Shown here piece by piece: positions 27,700 to 36,423 of a DNA stretch of 64,000 nt (positions within the stretch are counted from its first letter, which is position 1; every line of letters starts with the position of its first letter). Source of the DNA: Pseudomonas paracarnis (GTDB taxonomy: Bacteria; Pseudomonadota; Gammaproteobacteria; Pseudomonadales; Pseudomonadaceae); the NCBI RefSeq assembly GCF_904063055.1, contig NZ_CAJFCN010000005.1, positions 372,001 to 436,000 on the forward strand, written 5' to 3'. The notes under the pieces were generated by a model that was not told the origin of the DNA, made no database searches, and saw only the letters and a list, made by a program, of their open reading frames with translations. Made by a program: the position numbers and the translations under genes.

Positions 27700-30441
27700 T
27701 TAGTTCTGCGCGATGGGGAGTTCGATGCAGAATTTCGCGCCGGCCTCGCTGTTGGTAACGCTCAGGCGTCCGCCCATGTTTTCCACAATCCCATAGCTCA
27801 CCGAGAGGCCCAGCCCGGTGCCCACGCCTATCGGTTTGGTGGTAAAGAAGGGCTCGAAAATCCGCTCCAGCAAGCGCGGGTCTATCCCGCCGGCGTTGTC
27901 TTCGACCCAGATACGCACATGGCGGCTGTCGTGCTCGCTGTGCAGGGCAATCCAGGGGCGCAGGGCAGGGTCTTTTTCTCGCTGGCTGAGCAGGGCGTCA
28001 CGGGCGTTGACCATCAGGTTGATCAGCACCTGCTCCAGCTGGTCGACATAGCCTTTGACCTGCACCGAGAAGTCCGCAGGGCTGATGCGCACGTCCACAC
28101 CTTTGCCGCGCAGGCCTTCGCTGAGCAGGGACAGGGTGCCCTCCAGCGCCTGCGCCGGGTCGAACGGTTGCTGCTCGATTTCCGAGCGGCGGCCGAACAC
28201 GCGCATATGGTCGACCACCCGTGCTGCACGTTGCACCTGGGCGTCGATGCGCTGGAGTTTTTCCGTGAGGTAGTCGATTTGCACATCGCCATTGCCCAGG
28301 CGCTTGAGCACGTTGACGACGGCCATGTGCATCACGTTCAGCGGTTGGTTGATCTCATGGGCCAGGCCGGTGGCCATTTCGCCGAGGGTGGCCATTTTCG
28401 CGCTTTGGGTCAGTTGCTGCTGGGAGCGGCGTACTTCGGTGTTGTCGCGCCCCACGGCCTGCACCTCGATCAGGGCGCCTTGTTCATCGAAGACGCCACG
28501 GTCCGACCACACCCACCAGGCATGTTCGCGCCCCGGCAGTTGCAGGCTGATTTCCGCCGTGCTCACCGGGAATTCCGGGGTCAGTTGCTGGATGCGCTGT
28601 ACAAAGGCGGCGCGTTGTTCATCCGACAGCCACTGGCCCAGGTCGATGCCTGGCAATTGCTCGGGCCGACATTCCAGGTAATTGGCCAGCGGCGTGTTGC
28701 CGAAGGTGAGGATCAGGTCGGGGCGGTAGCGACAGATCATCGCTGGCGAGTCTTCTACCAGGATGCGGTAGCGTTCTTCACTTTGGCGCACCTGCTCGGC
28801 GGCCAGGGTCGCTTCGGTGACGTCCAGCCACAGGCCTACGGCTTCCACCGGCAGGCCGAGGTCGTCGCGCAAAAGCTTGGCTTCGTCGAGCAGCCAGTGG
28901 TAGTTGCCTTGTTTATCGCGCAGGCGGTAGCGGCTGCGCACGTTGCCTTCGCGCAGCAGTTGGCGGGTGCGTTCGAAGTAGCGTTCTCGGTCGTCGGGGT
29001 GAATCAGCGCCGCCAGGGTGTCGTGGTTGCAATCGGCCAAGGTCCAGCCCAGCAGCGGCAACAGGCTGGCGCTGAAAAACGCCGGGTGCAGCGCGCCGTT
29101 GACGTAGCGCTGCACATAGATGACGGCCGGTGAGCTGGCGATCAGGTTGTCCAGGCGCGCATGGGCGGCGGCGGCTTGCAGTTGCTGGTTCTGGATGTCG
29201 CTGATGTCGAGCATGAAGCCGATCCAGCGCCGTTCATTGCCGACGCCCAGCACTTGGCCTTGTATGCGGTACCACAGGGGCGCCTGTTCAGCTTCGGTGC
29301 GTTGCAGGCGCACGCTGGTCAGCAGTGGCTTGCCCAGGGCTTGCAGGTCTTGCAGGCGGCTGTTGAGGGCCTGGCGGTCGGCGGGGTGGATAAGTTCGAG
29401 CCAGGTGCCGAGGGGTTGGCGGGTGGGGCCTTCGTCCAGGCTCAGGTTGCGCAGCAATTGTGGCGCCAGTTGGATCTCCTGGGTGGCGGGCAACAGTTCC
29501 CACCAGCCAGTGCCGAGCAGGCCTTGCAGGGCTTCAACCCGTTCCAGTTGCTGGTGGTGACGCTGTTCGCGCAGGCGGCCCAGCAGCGGCGCGGCGAGTG
29601 CTGCGCACAGGTTCAGCCAGTCACGCTCGCCGGTGTGGTGTGCCTGGCCGTTATAAAAACCACACAGCAGCCACGCGGCGGCGCCATGGCTGTCGCGGTA
29701 CGGCACCAGGAAGCCGTCGGCATTGCCAAATACACCGTGCAGGCGCGGGTTGTCGCTGCGCCCCTGGACAATGTCCAGGCTCAGTGGCGTGTTGCCGTTG
29801 ATGCTGTCCAGGCTGGTGCCCAGGTGTTGCCCGGTTTGCCATAAGGCCGGGGCGTCGTGGGCGGCGTAGTGGCTGTAGATGCGCCAGCCCTGGTCATCTT
29901 CGTCGAGCAGTGCCATGGCGACGCAGGGGATGCGCCAGCGCTGGGCCACGCTGCGCAGGTGTTCGCTGAACACCTGGGGTAAGCGGTTGAGGCTGCACAC
30001 GCGCAGCTGTTCGCTCATCAGGGCGGCGAGTTGGTGGTTCTGTTCGCGTTGCTGCACCCGTACTCGGTCGGCCAGCAGGTCAGTGATGTCCAGCAGGTGC
30101 AGGGCCCAGCCGTCACCCTCCGGCTCGATCCAGCCGCGGGTATGCAGGACCTGGCCGGCAGCGCCCTGAAAGTCGAGGTCCAGGCCGTGTCGTTGCCACT
30201 CCTGCGGCGTGCCCTCGACACTCAGTGCGCTATCGGCACACAGCAAGGTCTGCAAGGGCGGGTTGGGCGCGTTGGCAAGATGCTGGGCAAGCAAAGGCCT
30301 CAAGGTGCCTGAGATGCTCAGCACCCGACCCAGGTTGTCCAATTGCACTTGCAGGCCCGGCGCGGGTGTTGCTGGCGCGTCCAAGGCCAGGGCGCTGCTG
30401 CGTCCGCGCAGGCGTGCGAACAATTTATCCCCCGTCGTCAA
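27700..30441 (-). CDS. pprA: PAS-containing sensor histidine kinase, PprA type
   Basis: A 913-residue kinase without obvious membrane segments. Several PAS/GAF-like segments (for example RYRLRDKQGNYHWLLDEAKL and RYRPDLILTFGNTPLANYLE) precede the HisKA box GLAHEINQPLN with phospho-acceptor His695. The ATPase domain shows the N-box LINLMVNARDAL, WVEDNAGGIDP and a G2 box GVGTGLGLSV. Its position in a Flp/Tad locus next to FppA and PprB genes matches PprA of P. aeruginosa, which with PprB controls Flp pili. The start is a TTG whose second base begins the overlap with the stop of the TadE-type gene (TTGA), which implies coupling. The true N-terminus could be a little downstream. Confidence 0.85.
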   Translation of the reverse strand: MTTGDKLFARLRGRSSALALDAPATPAPGLQVQLDNLGRVLSISGTLRPLLAQHLANAPNPPLQTLLCADSALSVEGTPQEWQRHGLDLDFQGAAGQVLHTRGWIEPEGDGWALHLLDITDLLADRVRVQQREQNHQLAALMSEQLRVCSLNRLPQVFSEHLRSVAQRWRIPCVAMALLDEDDQGWRIYSHYAAHDAPALWQTGQHLGTSLDSINGNTPLSLDIVQGRSDNPRLHGVFGNADGFLVPYRDSHGAAAWLLCGFYNGQAHHTGERDWLNLCAALAAPLLGRLREQRHHQQLERVEALQGLLGTGWWELLPATQEIQLAPQLLRNLSLDEGPTRQPLGTWLELIHPADRQALNSRLQDLQALGKPLLTSVRLQRTEAEQAPLWYRIQGQVLGVGNERRWIGFMLDISDIQNQQLQAAAAHARLDNLIASSPAVIYVQRYVNGALHPAFFSASLLPLLGWTLADCNHDTLAALIHPDDRERYFERTRQLLREGNVRSRYRLRDKQGNYHWLLDEAKLLRDDLGLPVEAVGLWLDVTEATLAAEQVRQSEERYRILVEDSPAMICRYRPDLILTFGNTPLANYLECRPEQLPGIDLGQWLSDEQRAAFVQRIQQLTPEFPVSTAEISLQLPGREHAWWVWSDRGVFDEQGALIEVQAVGRDNTEVRRSQQQLTQSAKMATLGEMATGLAHEINQPLNVMHMAVVNVLKRLGNGDVQIDYLTEKLQRIDAQVQRAARVVDHMRVFGRRSEIEQQPFDPAQALEGTLSLLSEGLRGKGVDVRISPADFSVQVKGYVDQLEQVLINLMVNARDALLSQREKDPALRPWIALHSEHDSRHVRIWVEDNAGGIDPRLLERIFEPFFTTKPIGVGTGLGLSVSYGIVENMGGRLSVTNSEAGAKFCIELPIAQN

Positions 30442-30875
30442 AACTGAAGGCTCGAGGTAGCAGTGAGGTTGGTGGGCAGGTTGGGTACGGTGCCCACCCC
30501 GGGCAATACCAGGGCCGGCAAGACCGCTTTGATATTGGCCGAGGGGTAGGTGATCTTCACTGTCAGCAAATTATTGGTGTAGGTGGCGGTGATATAGCCG
30601 GGCAAGAATTTCAGTGAGCCGGGGATCCAGTTCAATTGGGCCTGGGCGGCATCCTTGGCGCGTTGCACCACCAGGGCCGAATAGCCTGCGGTGCTGGGGT
30701 CCAGGGACACACTGCGGCGTACCCCTTCAGCCGCCGCCTGGTGAAATGACTGCATCAACAGCAATGGCAAGCTGTAGCTGAGCATGCCGTAGAACACCGC
30801 AAAGAAAATCACGAAGACCAAGGCAAACTCGATCGCCGCAGCACCTTTTTGCTTTCTCGGGAGGCTCGATTTCAT
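30438..30875 (-). CDS. TadE-family pseudopilin
   Basis: A 145-residue minor pilin-like protein. The N-terminus MKSSLPRKQKG is followed by AAAIEFALVFVIFFAVFYG, giving a prepilin cleavage site after Gly11 with Glu at +5 and a long hydrophobic helix, as in TadE/TadF pseudopilins cleaved by the Flp-type prepilin peptidase. The start at 30875 is chosen because it fits this pattern; the frame is open upstream, including an ATG at 30914. It precedes pprA with overlapping stop and start, and is divergent from fppA with a 71-base gap that must hold both promoters. Confidence 0.85.
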   Translation of the reverse strand: MKSSLPRKQKGAAAIEFALVFVIFFAVFYGMLSYSLPLLLMQSFHQAAAEGVRRSVSLDPSTAGYSALVVQRAKDAAQAQLNWIPGSLKFLPGYITATYTNNLLTVKITYPSANIKAVLPALVLPGVGTVPNLPTNLTATSSLQF

Positions 30876-30946
30876 GACTGCGTCTACCCTGAGGCGAGTA
30901 CTTGATATCAGCATAGAATCATTCAGCCAAAAGGGATGTTTTTTAC

Positions 30947-31450
30947 GTGATCCAGACGCTAGTGATTGTGCTGTGGTTGGGCGTATGTGCCGTGCAGGAT
31001 ATTCGCCAGCGCCAGATTGCCAATACGCTGACCCTGGGCGTTGGGCTGCTGGCGTTGATCTACCTGCTGTGGGCGGGGTCGACGTGGCTGGGCGCGCCTC
31101 GCAGCGAGGGGGGGCTGGCCTTGGCCTTGGCGTTGGTGCTGACTTTGCCGGGTTATGCGTTGGGCCGCTTTGGCGCGGGAGATGTGAAGTTGCTCGCCGC
31201 CCTGGGGCTGGCCTCCAATATCGAGTACCTGCTGGGGGCGTTGATCGGTGCGGGCATCGCCATGGTGGCCTGGACACTTATGCATCAAGGGCTTAGCTCA
31301 AACCGCGTTGAACGGGGAGGGCAAGCGTCAACAAAACAGCCTTTTGCGCCCTTCGTTTTGACAGGTTTTGCCGGCAGCTGGTTTTGGATCCATCAGTCGC
31401 GCGAGTTGATTAATGCTATGTACATAGTCGGAAAGTACGTCTACGTTTAA
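30947..31450 (+). CDS. fppA: Flp prepilin peptidase (A24 family)
   Basis: A 167-residue inner-membrane aspartic protease that would cleave the Flp prepilin and TadE-type pseudopilins. Both catalytic aspartates are visible, in VQDIRQRQIAN (Asp18) and in the GxGD motif GAGDVK (Asp79). It lacks the N-methyltransferase domain of the larger PilD enzymes, as expected for FppA/TadV. The start is a GTG at 30947; AAAGGG lies 11-12 bases ahead, a rather long spacing. It is followed after 71 bases by pprB on the same strand. Confidence 0.9.
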   Translation: MIQTLVIVLWLGVCAVQDIRQRQIANTLTLGVGLLALIYLLWAGSTWLGAPRSEGGLALALALVLTLPGYALGRFGAGDVKLLAALGLASNIEYLLGALIGAGIAMVAWTLMHQGLSSNRVERGGQASTKQPFAPFVLTGFAGSWFWIHQSRELINAMYIVGKYVYV

Positions 31451-31521
31451 TCAGGAGTTGTGTAGGAATTTTCGTCAGAAAGGATAGGTCATCATTTGGC
31501 TTGCCAGGCATGGAGTAGCGC

Positions 31522-32307
31522 GTGAACAAGCTTACGTCCGCAGTAAAAGTGCTCGTAGTCGACGATCAACCCTTAATCGTAGAGGAGCTCTGTGAATTTC
31601 TTGAAAGCAGCGGGTACCGTTGTGTCCCGTGCGAGTCCAGTGAGCAAGCTGTCCAGCGTTTCAAGGAAGACCTTCAGATCGGTTTAGTGCTGTGTGACCT
31701 GCATATGCCGGACATGGACGGCATCGAGCTGGTGCAGGCGCTGCAACGCATCGCCGGCAAACATCGCGCGTTCGAAGCGATCATGCTTACCGGGCGCGCC
31801 GACAAGCAGGATGTGATCAAGGCCCTGCGTGCGGGCATCGCTGATTACTACCAGAAGCCGATCAACCTCGATGAATTGCTCGAGGGCCTCAAGCGCCAGG
31901 AAGTGGCATTGGAGGAGCGGCAGAAAGACCTGCAGCTGGGCACGCTCAACCAGAAGCTGCAGTACCTGTCCGAATCCATCAACGACTTGTATATGGACTT
32001 GGACAAGGTGCGCCGAAACCCGACGCCCCAGGACCATGACGGGGACCCTTCGGCCGATGAAGCCGGGCCGTTGGAGATCCCGGCGATCTTCAATCAACTG
32101 TCACCGCGCCAGTTGGATGTGGCCCGCCTGGTGGGCAAGGGCCAGACCAACTACCAGATTGCCTGTGAGCTGGGGATTACCGAGAACACGGTCAAGCTGT
32201 ATGTGTCCCAGGTATTACGCCTGACCCATATGCACAACCGCACGCAGTTGGCGCTGGCGTTGTCACCGAACAACTCGGCGATGCGCCAGCGAGTAACGGC
32301 GCACTAG
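31522..32307 (+). CDS. pprB: LuxR-type response regulator PprB
   Basis: A 261-residue response regulator. The receiver domain has DD at 14-15, phospho-acceptor Asp59 in LVLCDLHMPDMDG and a conserved MLTGRA...YYQKPI end. A linker leads to a C-terminal LuxR/FixJ helix-turn-helix (LSPRQLDVARLVGKGQTNYQ, then ITENTVKLYVSQVL). Location and architecture match PprB, the activator of flp-tad and other adhesion genes in P. aeruginosa. The start is a GTG at 31522. The gene ends at a REP-type hairpin shared with the convergent tad operon. Confidence 0.88.
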   Translation: MNKLTSAVKVLVVDDQPLIVEELCEFLESSGYRCVPCESSEQAVQRFKEDLQIGLVLCDLHMPDMDGIELVQALQRIAGKHRAFEAIMLTGRADKQDVIKALRAGIADYYQKPINLDELLEGLKRQEVALEERQKDLQLGTLNQKLQYLSESINDLYMDLDKVRRNPTPQDHDGDPSADEAGPLEIPAIFNQLSPRQLDVARLVGKGQTNYQIACELGITENTVKLYVSQVLRLTHMHNRTQLALALSPNNSAMRQRVTAH

Positions 32308-32317
32308 CACCGCCCTA

Positions 32318-32347
32318 CTGTAGGAGCGAGCTTGCTCGCTCCTACAG
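32318..32347. terminator. REP-type hairpin between pprB and the tad operon end
   Basis: Arms CTGTAGGAGCGAG and the exact complement with loop CTTG (13+4+13), followed on the plus strand by GGGGGGATTTT. It lies between convergent genes and probably terminates both. Confidence 0.7.
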
Positions 32348-32355
32348 GGGGGATT

Positions 32356-32628
32356 TTATTTGCTGCCCTGCGCAGTCCCGCCTACTTTCTGATCAAAAAA
32401 CTCCGGGATTGGATGCTTGTTGCTGTCCAGCCAGCGCTTGAGCGCCTGTTCGCGTTCTGCCGGCGTGGTTTTTTGCGGGTTGGCCGAGGCTGCACGCCCG
32501 CTCAGTTGCAGCGCCATCCAGTTTTCCGTTTCTGCCTGCCGGGGTGAAGATGGCCCCGCTTCGATGGCCGAAGCAAGGAGGGGCAGCGCCAGGCAGGCAA
32601 GGCCGGCAAGGTGGTGGAATTTCATCAT
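32356..32628 (-). CDS. DUF3613 small exported protein of the tad operon
   Basis: A 90-residue protein with a signal peptide (MMKFHHLAGLACLALPLLASA). The mature part contains WMALQLSGRAASANPQKTTP and REQALKRWLDSNKHPIPEFF, as in DUF3613 proteins found at the ends of Tad pilus operons. The function is not established. ATG at 32628 follows AGGGAGTCG. It lies 7 bases after tadD and is probably the last gene of the rcpC-to-tadD operon. Confidence 0.8.
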   Translation of the reverse strand: MMKFHHLAGLACLALPLLASAIEAGPSSPRQAETENWMALQLSGRAASANPQKTTPAEREQALKRWLDSNKHPIPEFFDQKVGGTAQGSK

Positions 32629-32635
32629 CGACTCC

Positions 32636-33361
32636 CTATTTCACAGAGGCCGGCAGCGTGTCGCTGACCGCCGCTACCTGATCTTTGACTGGACGCTGCG
32701 GTGCCGTGCCAGCCTCCTTGAGGTGTTGCGCCCGTGCCTGGGCCCGGGTCACCTGATCAGGGCTCAACCCGAGTTGGCCGACCACTTTCGCGGCCTGCTC
32801 CCAATTGTCCTGATAGATCAGCAAGGTCACCAGGTTCACTGCCGCCAGTTGATCGCTTTGCTTGAGCTCGATGGCGGTCATGAATTCAAAGCGTGCGTCG
32901 TCCAGGCGCCGTTGATCGAGGTACACCACGCCCAGGTCATTGCGGATTTTTTCGTCGGTGGGCGCCAGCCGTGCCGCACGTTGCAGGTGAGCCATGGCCT
33001 GGCCGTTGTCGCCCTTGGCCGATGCCAGTTGCCCCAGGCCGTGCTCACCGTCGGCGGCCAGGCAGGTGCCCAGCAGGCTGCGGTACAACGGCTCGGCGTC
33101 AGCACGGCCCAGCAAGCGATAGGCACGGGCCTGGCGTTGACGAACCTGGGGCAGGGTGCTGGGCAGGTTCTGCAGGTTGGCGAGGCTGGCGTGCAGCTTG
33201 CCTTCGTTGGCCATGTCATCGGCCAGGTTCAGCGACAGCTCCTGGTCGGCGCTGGGCTTGGGGCAACTGCCCGGCGCCAGCAACCCGGCCCACGGAACCT
33301 GGCCATTGCTGGCACAACCGCCCAGCATCAGCAGGCTCAAGGCGACGATCAGTGGTTTCAT
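32636..33361 (-). CDS. tadD: Flp pilus assembly lipoprotein TadD
   Basis: A 241-residue lipoprotein (MKPLIVALSLLMLGGC, Cys16) with tetratricopeptide-like helices, for example HLQRAARLAPTDEKIRNDLG and YLDQRRLDDARFEFMTAIEL. TadD is thought to act as an assembly or pilotin-like factor for the RcpA secretin. It sits 10 bases after tadC on the same strand. Confidence 0.9.
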   Translation of the reverse strand: MKPLIVALSLLMLGGCASNGQVPWAGLLAPGSCPKPSADQELSLNLADDMANEGKLHASLANLQNLPSTLPQVRQRQARAYRLLGRADAEPLYRSLLGTCLAADGEHGLGQLASAKGDNGQAMAHLQRAARLAPTDEKIRNDLGVVYLDQRRLDDARFEFMTAIELKQSDQLAAVNLVTLLIYQDNWEQAAKVVGQLGLSPDQVTRAQARAQHLKEAGTAPQRPVKDQVAAVSDTLPASVK

Positions 33362-33371
33362 GGCAGGCTCC

Positions 33372-34259
33372 TCAAAAATTATTCAAGGCTCGGGAGATGG
33401 CGATCATGGCCGGCCCCCCCAGCACGATCAGCAAGGCGGGAAACAGGAACACCATCATCACCACGGACATCTTCGCGGACATCTTCGAAATGTATTCCTG
33501 CAGGCGGGTCAGGCGGCGGTCGTCGAGCAACTGCTTGAGGGCCAGCAGGGATTTCATCGCACCGCCGCCTTGGTGGATCAACTGCTGAAGGATGATGCAG
33601 GTGTCGGTGAACTCATCCACGGCCAGCAGGCGTGCGGTCTTGCCCAACTCTTCGGACAGCTCCAGACCCGAGTCGACCCTTGCCAGGACCAGCCGCAGTT
33701 CATGGGTCAGGTCTGGCAGCAAGCGCTGGGCTTCGGTGCTCAACACCCGCAGCGATTGCTCAACTGCCATGCCGGATTCGAACAGGATGCGCAGCAACGG
33801 AATGAAGGTGGAAATTTCCCGAGCGATGCGCTCCTGGCGGTATTTCGCGCTGAGGGCCAGGATGCGTTTGGGCAGCAGGTAACCGATGCCCAGGGCAATT
33901 GCCGGGGCAATCCAGGGCGAGCCAGCATGGGGGAACAGCAGTTGCTGGCCGAGCAGGGTCAAGCCCAGTAGCACGATGGGCACACCGATCTGGAAAGCCG
34001 CAAACATGGAACGCTGGTTGGCTTTGCGCCAGCCGACGCGGTTGAGCAGGGTCTGGGTTTCGTTGTCCAGGCTGACCGAGCGCTGGGCCACGGCGCTGGC
34101 GCCCAACTGGCGCATCAGGCTGCCGAGTTTGTCCTCGCGGGTCAGTTGGCCTTGCAGGCGTTGGCTGACCAGGCGTTGACGGCGCTTCTGCTCCAGCAGG
34201 TTGCCGACGATCAAGGCGACGGCGGCGAGCGACAGCAGGATGCAGATCAGGATGGCCAT
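33372..34259 (-). CDS. tadC: Flp pilus inner-membrane platform protein TadC
   Basis: A 295-residue T2SSF-domain protein with an N-terminal hydrophobic segment, a central segment pair (FQIGVPIVLLGLTLLGQQLL, then a second segment) and a C-terminal segment (MVFLFPALLIVLGGPAMIAI). With TadB it forms the inner-membrane platform driven by the ATPase TadA. It starts 1 base after the tadB stop, so it is tightly coupled. Confidence 0.92.
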   Translation of the reverse strand: MAILICILLSLAAVALIVGNLLEQKRRQRLVSQRLQGQLTREDKLGSLMRQLGASAVAQRSVSLDNETQTLLNRVGWRKANQRSMFAAFQIGVPIVLLGLTLLGQQLLFPHAGSPWIAPAIALGIGYLLPKRILALSAKYRQERIAREISTFIPLLRILFESGMAVEQSLRVLSTEAQRLLPDLTHELRLVLARVDSGLELSEELGKTARLLAVDEFTDTCIILQQLIHQGGGAMKSLLALKQLLDDRRLTRLQEYISKMSAKMSVVMMVFLFPALLIVLGGPAMIAISRALNNF

Positions 34260-34260
34260 C

Positions 34261-35142
34261 TCAAATACTCCGCAACATGCGCCACATGACGAAGGTGCCC
34301 GTGATGTCGAGCGCCACCGCGGCCAGCAGCAGGTAGCGCCCTGTACCGTCGTTCCACATGCTCATCAGGTAGCCTGGGTTGACCATCAAAAAGTAGCCGA
34401 CCATGGCGATGGGCAAGCCCGCCAGCACATAGGCGGTCATGCGCGTTTCGCCGGTCATGGCCTTGAGTTGGCGCGCACCCTGTTCGCGCTCGCGGATCAT
34501 CTTGATCAGGTTTTCCAGCAGCTCGCTGGCGTTGCCGCCGTAGCGGTGGTTGACCTTCAGGCCCAGGGCAAACAGGCGGAACTCATCGCGTTCGTAAAAC
34601 TCGGCAAAGTCGCTGACCGACTCCGGCAGGCTCACGCCCATTTGCACGTTACGCTGGATGCGGCTCATCGCCTGTTTGAGCGGCGCTTCGGTGCTGTCGA
34701 TTGCGCCCAGAACGGCGTCTGCCAGGGTGCGCCCAGACTTGAGGCTGCGCACGCTGTGGTCCAGCAGCTGCGGTAATTGTTCGACCATGCGCTGCACTCG
34801 CCGTTGGTAGCGCCAGGCGATATACACCCGCAACAGCAGCGGCGGCAGGATCAGCATGGCCAACAGGCCTAGCCCGCCGGCCAGCAGATAGCCCAGCAAC
34901 ATGCCCGCGGTCCAGCCACTCAGCCACAACCCCAGGCGGTCGGTGGGCTTGCCCAGGCCGGCGCGCTGGAACATGCGCTCCAGCGCAACCCAGCTGCCGT
35001 TCGGCTCCTGGGCTACCGGCTGGCCATCGGAGAGCCGCTCCAGCACCCGATCGGTACCGGCCTGGCGCAGCCCTCGCTGGAACAGCCAGACGGACAGGCT
35101 GATCAGCAGGATGCAAATGAGCAGCAAGACAAGTCCGGTCAT
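34261..35142 (-). CDS. tadB: Flp pilus inner-membrane platform protein TadB
   Basis: A 293-residue T2SSF-domain protein, paralogous to TadC. It has an N-terminal membrane anchor (LVLLLICILLISLSVWLF), a cytoplasmic domain with LPQLLDHSVRSLKSGRTLAD and the typical RYGGNASELLENL motif, and C-terminal membrane segments. It lies 9 bases after tadA and 1 base before tadC. Confidence 0.92.
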   Translation of the reverse strand: MTGLVLLLICILLISLSVWLFQRGLRQAGTDRVLERLSDGQPVAQEPNGSWVALERMFQRAGLGKPTDRLGLWLSGWTAGMLLGYLLAGGLGLLAMLILPPLLLRVYIAWRYQRRVQRMVEQLPQLLDHSVRSLKSGRTLADAVLGAIDSTEAPLKQAMSRIQRNVQMGVSLPESVSDFAEFYERDEFRLFALGLKVNHRYGGNASELLENLIKMIREREQGARQLKAMTGETRMTAYVLAGLPIAMVGYFLMVNPGYLMSMWNDGTGRYLLLAAVALDITGTFVMWRMLRSI

Positions 35143-35151
35143 AAGCCCTCT

Positions 35152-36423
35152 CTACAACGGCAATGCCGATTCACGCCGCAGCTTGTCGCCGGCCGGGTTG
35201 AGCGCTTCGCGCAGGAAGCCAAAACCGGTACGGCGGTCGAGGCGGAACAGGGTGTTGGTGACATACACGTCGTCGCGCACGCCCACCACTTCTACCACCT
35301 CGCTGACGCAACGGCGCCCATCGGGCAGGCGCGTCAACTGGATCACCACATCCAGTGCGGCGCAGATCATCTGCCGCAGGGTTTTCTCCGCCACCACACG
35401 GCCGGTCAGACCCACCAGGGTTTCCAGGCGCAATAGCGCGTCCTGGGCATTGTTGGCGTGCACGGTGCTCATGGAACCGTCATGGCCGGTGTTCATGGCC
35501 GTCATTACGTCGAGCACTTCGACGCCACGGATCTCGCCAAGGATGATGCGGTCCGGGCGCATCCGCAGGGCGTTGCGAATCAGGTCGCTGGCCTTGACCT
35601 CGCCATGCCCCTCGGCATTGGGCGGGCGGGTTTCCAGGCGCACCACGTGGGGGTGGCCCAGTTGCAGCTCGGCCACGTCTTCGATGGTGACCAGGCGTTC
35701 GTGGGGGTTGATCAATTGGCTGAGGATATTGAGTAGCGTGGTCTTGCCGGTGCCTGTGCCGCCACTGATGAGGATATTGCAGCGCTTGCCCACCGCTTCC
35801 TGGAAGAACTCGAAAATAGGGTGGTCGATGGTCTGCATCGCCACCAGGTCGCTGCTCTTGAGCATGTCCTTGCGAAACTTGCGGATCGACAGGCAGGGAC
35901 CGTCCAGGGCAATCGGCGGGATGATCGCATTGACCCGGCTGCCATCTGGCAAGCGCGCATCGACCATCGGTGACGACTCATCCAGGCGCCTTCCAAGGGG
36001 CGCGAGAATGCGCTGCATGACGCGTTCTACATGGTGCGCGTCGATAAAACGCAGATCGCTCTGATGGAGTACTCCGTCACGCTCGATAAACACCCGGTGC
36101 GGGCCGTTGACCAGAATCTCGGTGATCGACACATCGCGCAGCAGCACTTCCAGCGGGCCGAAGCCAGTCAGCTCGTCGACGATTTCCTCGGCTAGGCGCT
36201 CCATTTCATAGCGCGAGATCGCCAGGTGCATGCGCGTGATGTATTCGGCCACTTTGTCGATGACAAATTGCGCCAGGGATTGGCGCGAGCCTTCCAGCAG
36301 ATTCTGGCCCGACTCTTCGATGGCATCGATGATGTAGCGATGCAGCACCAGTTTCAGGCCATCATGGTCGTTGTGCGCGGCGCTTCCACGGGCCGGGGCG
36401 CCGAAGAGTTTTTCGCCGTTCAT
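35152..36423 (-). CDS. tadA: Flp pilus secretion ATPase TadA (CpaF-like)
   Basis: A 423-residue type II/IV secretion ATPase that powers pilus assembly. Walker A is GGTGTGKTT (221-229), Walker B lies in DRIILGEIRG (291-300) and the His box is HDGSMSTVHANN (314-325). An N-terminal domain (LTGFGPLEVLLRDVSITEIL) is typical of CpaF/TadA. Its ATG overlaps the tadZ stop, so translation is probably coupled. All catalytic motifs are intact. Confidence 0.96.
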   Translation of the reverse strand: MNGEKLFGAPARGSAAHNDHDGLKLVLHRYIIDAIEESGQNLLEGSRQSLAQFVIDKVAEYITRMHLAISRYEMERLAEEIVDELTGFGPLEVLLRDVSITEILVNGPHRVFIERDGVLHQSDLRFIDAHHVERVMQRILAPLGRRLDESSPMVDARLPDGSRVNAIIPPIALDGPCLSIRKFRKDMLKSSDLVAMQTIDHPIFEFFQEAVGKRCNILISGGTGTGKTTLLNILSQLINPHERLVTIEDVAELQLGHPHVVRLETRPPNAEGHGEVKASDLIRNALRMRPDRIILGEIRGVEVLDVMTAMNTGHDGSMSTVHANNAQDALLRLETLVGLTGRVVAEKTLRQMICAALDVVIQLTRLPDGRRCVSEVVEVVGVRDDVYVTNTLFRLDRRTGFGFLREALNPAGDKLRRESALPL

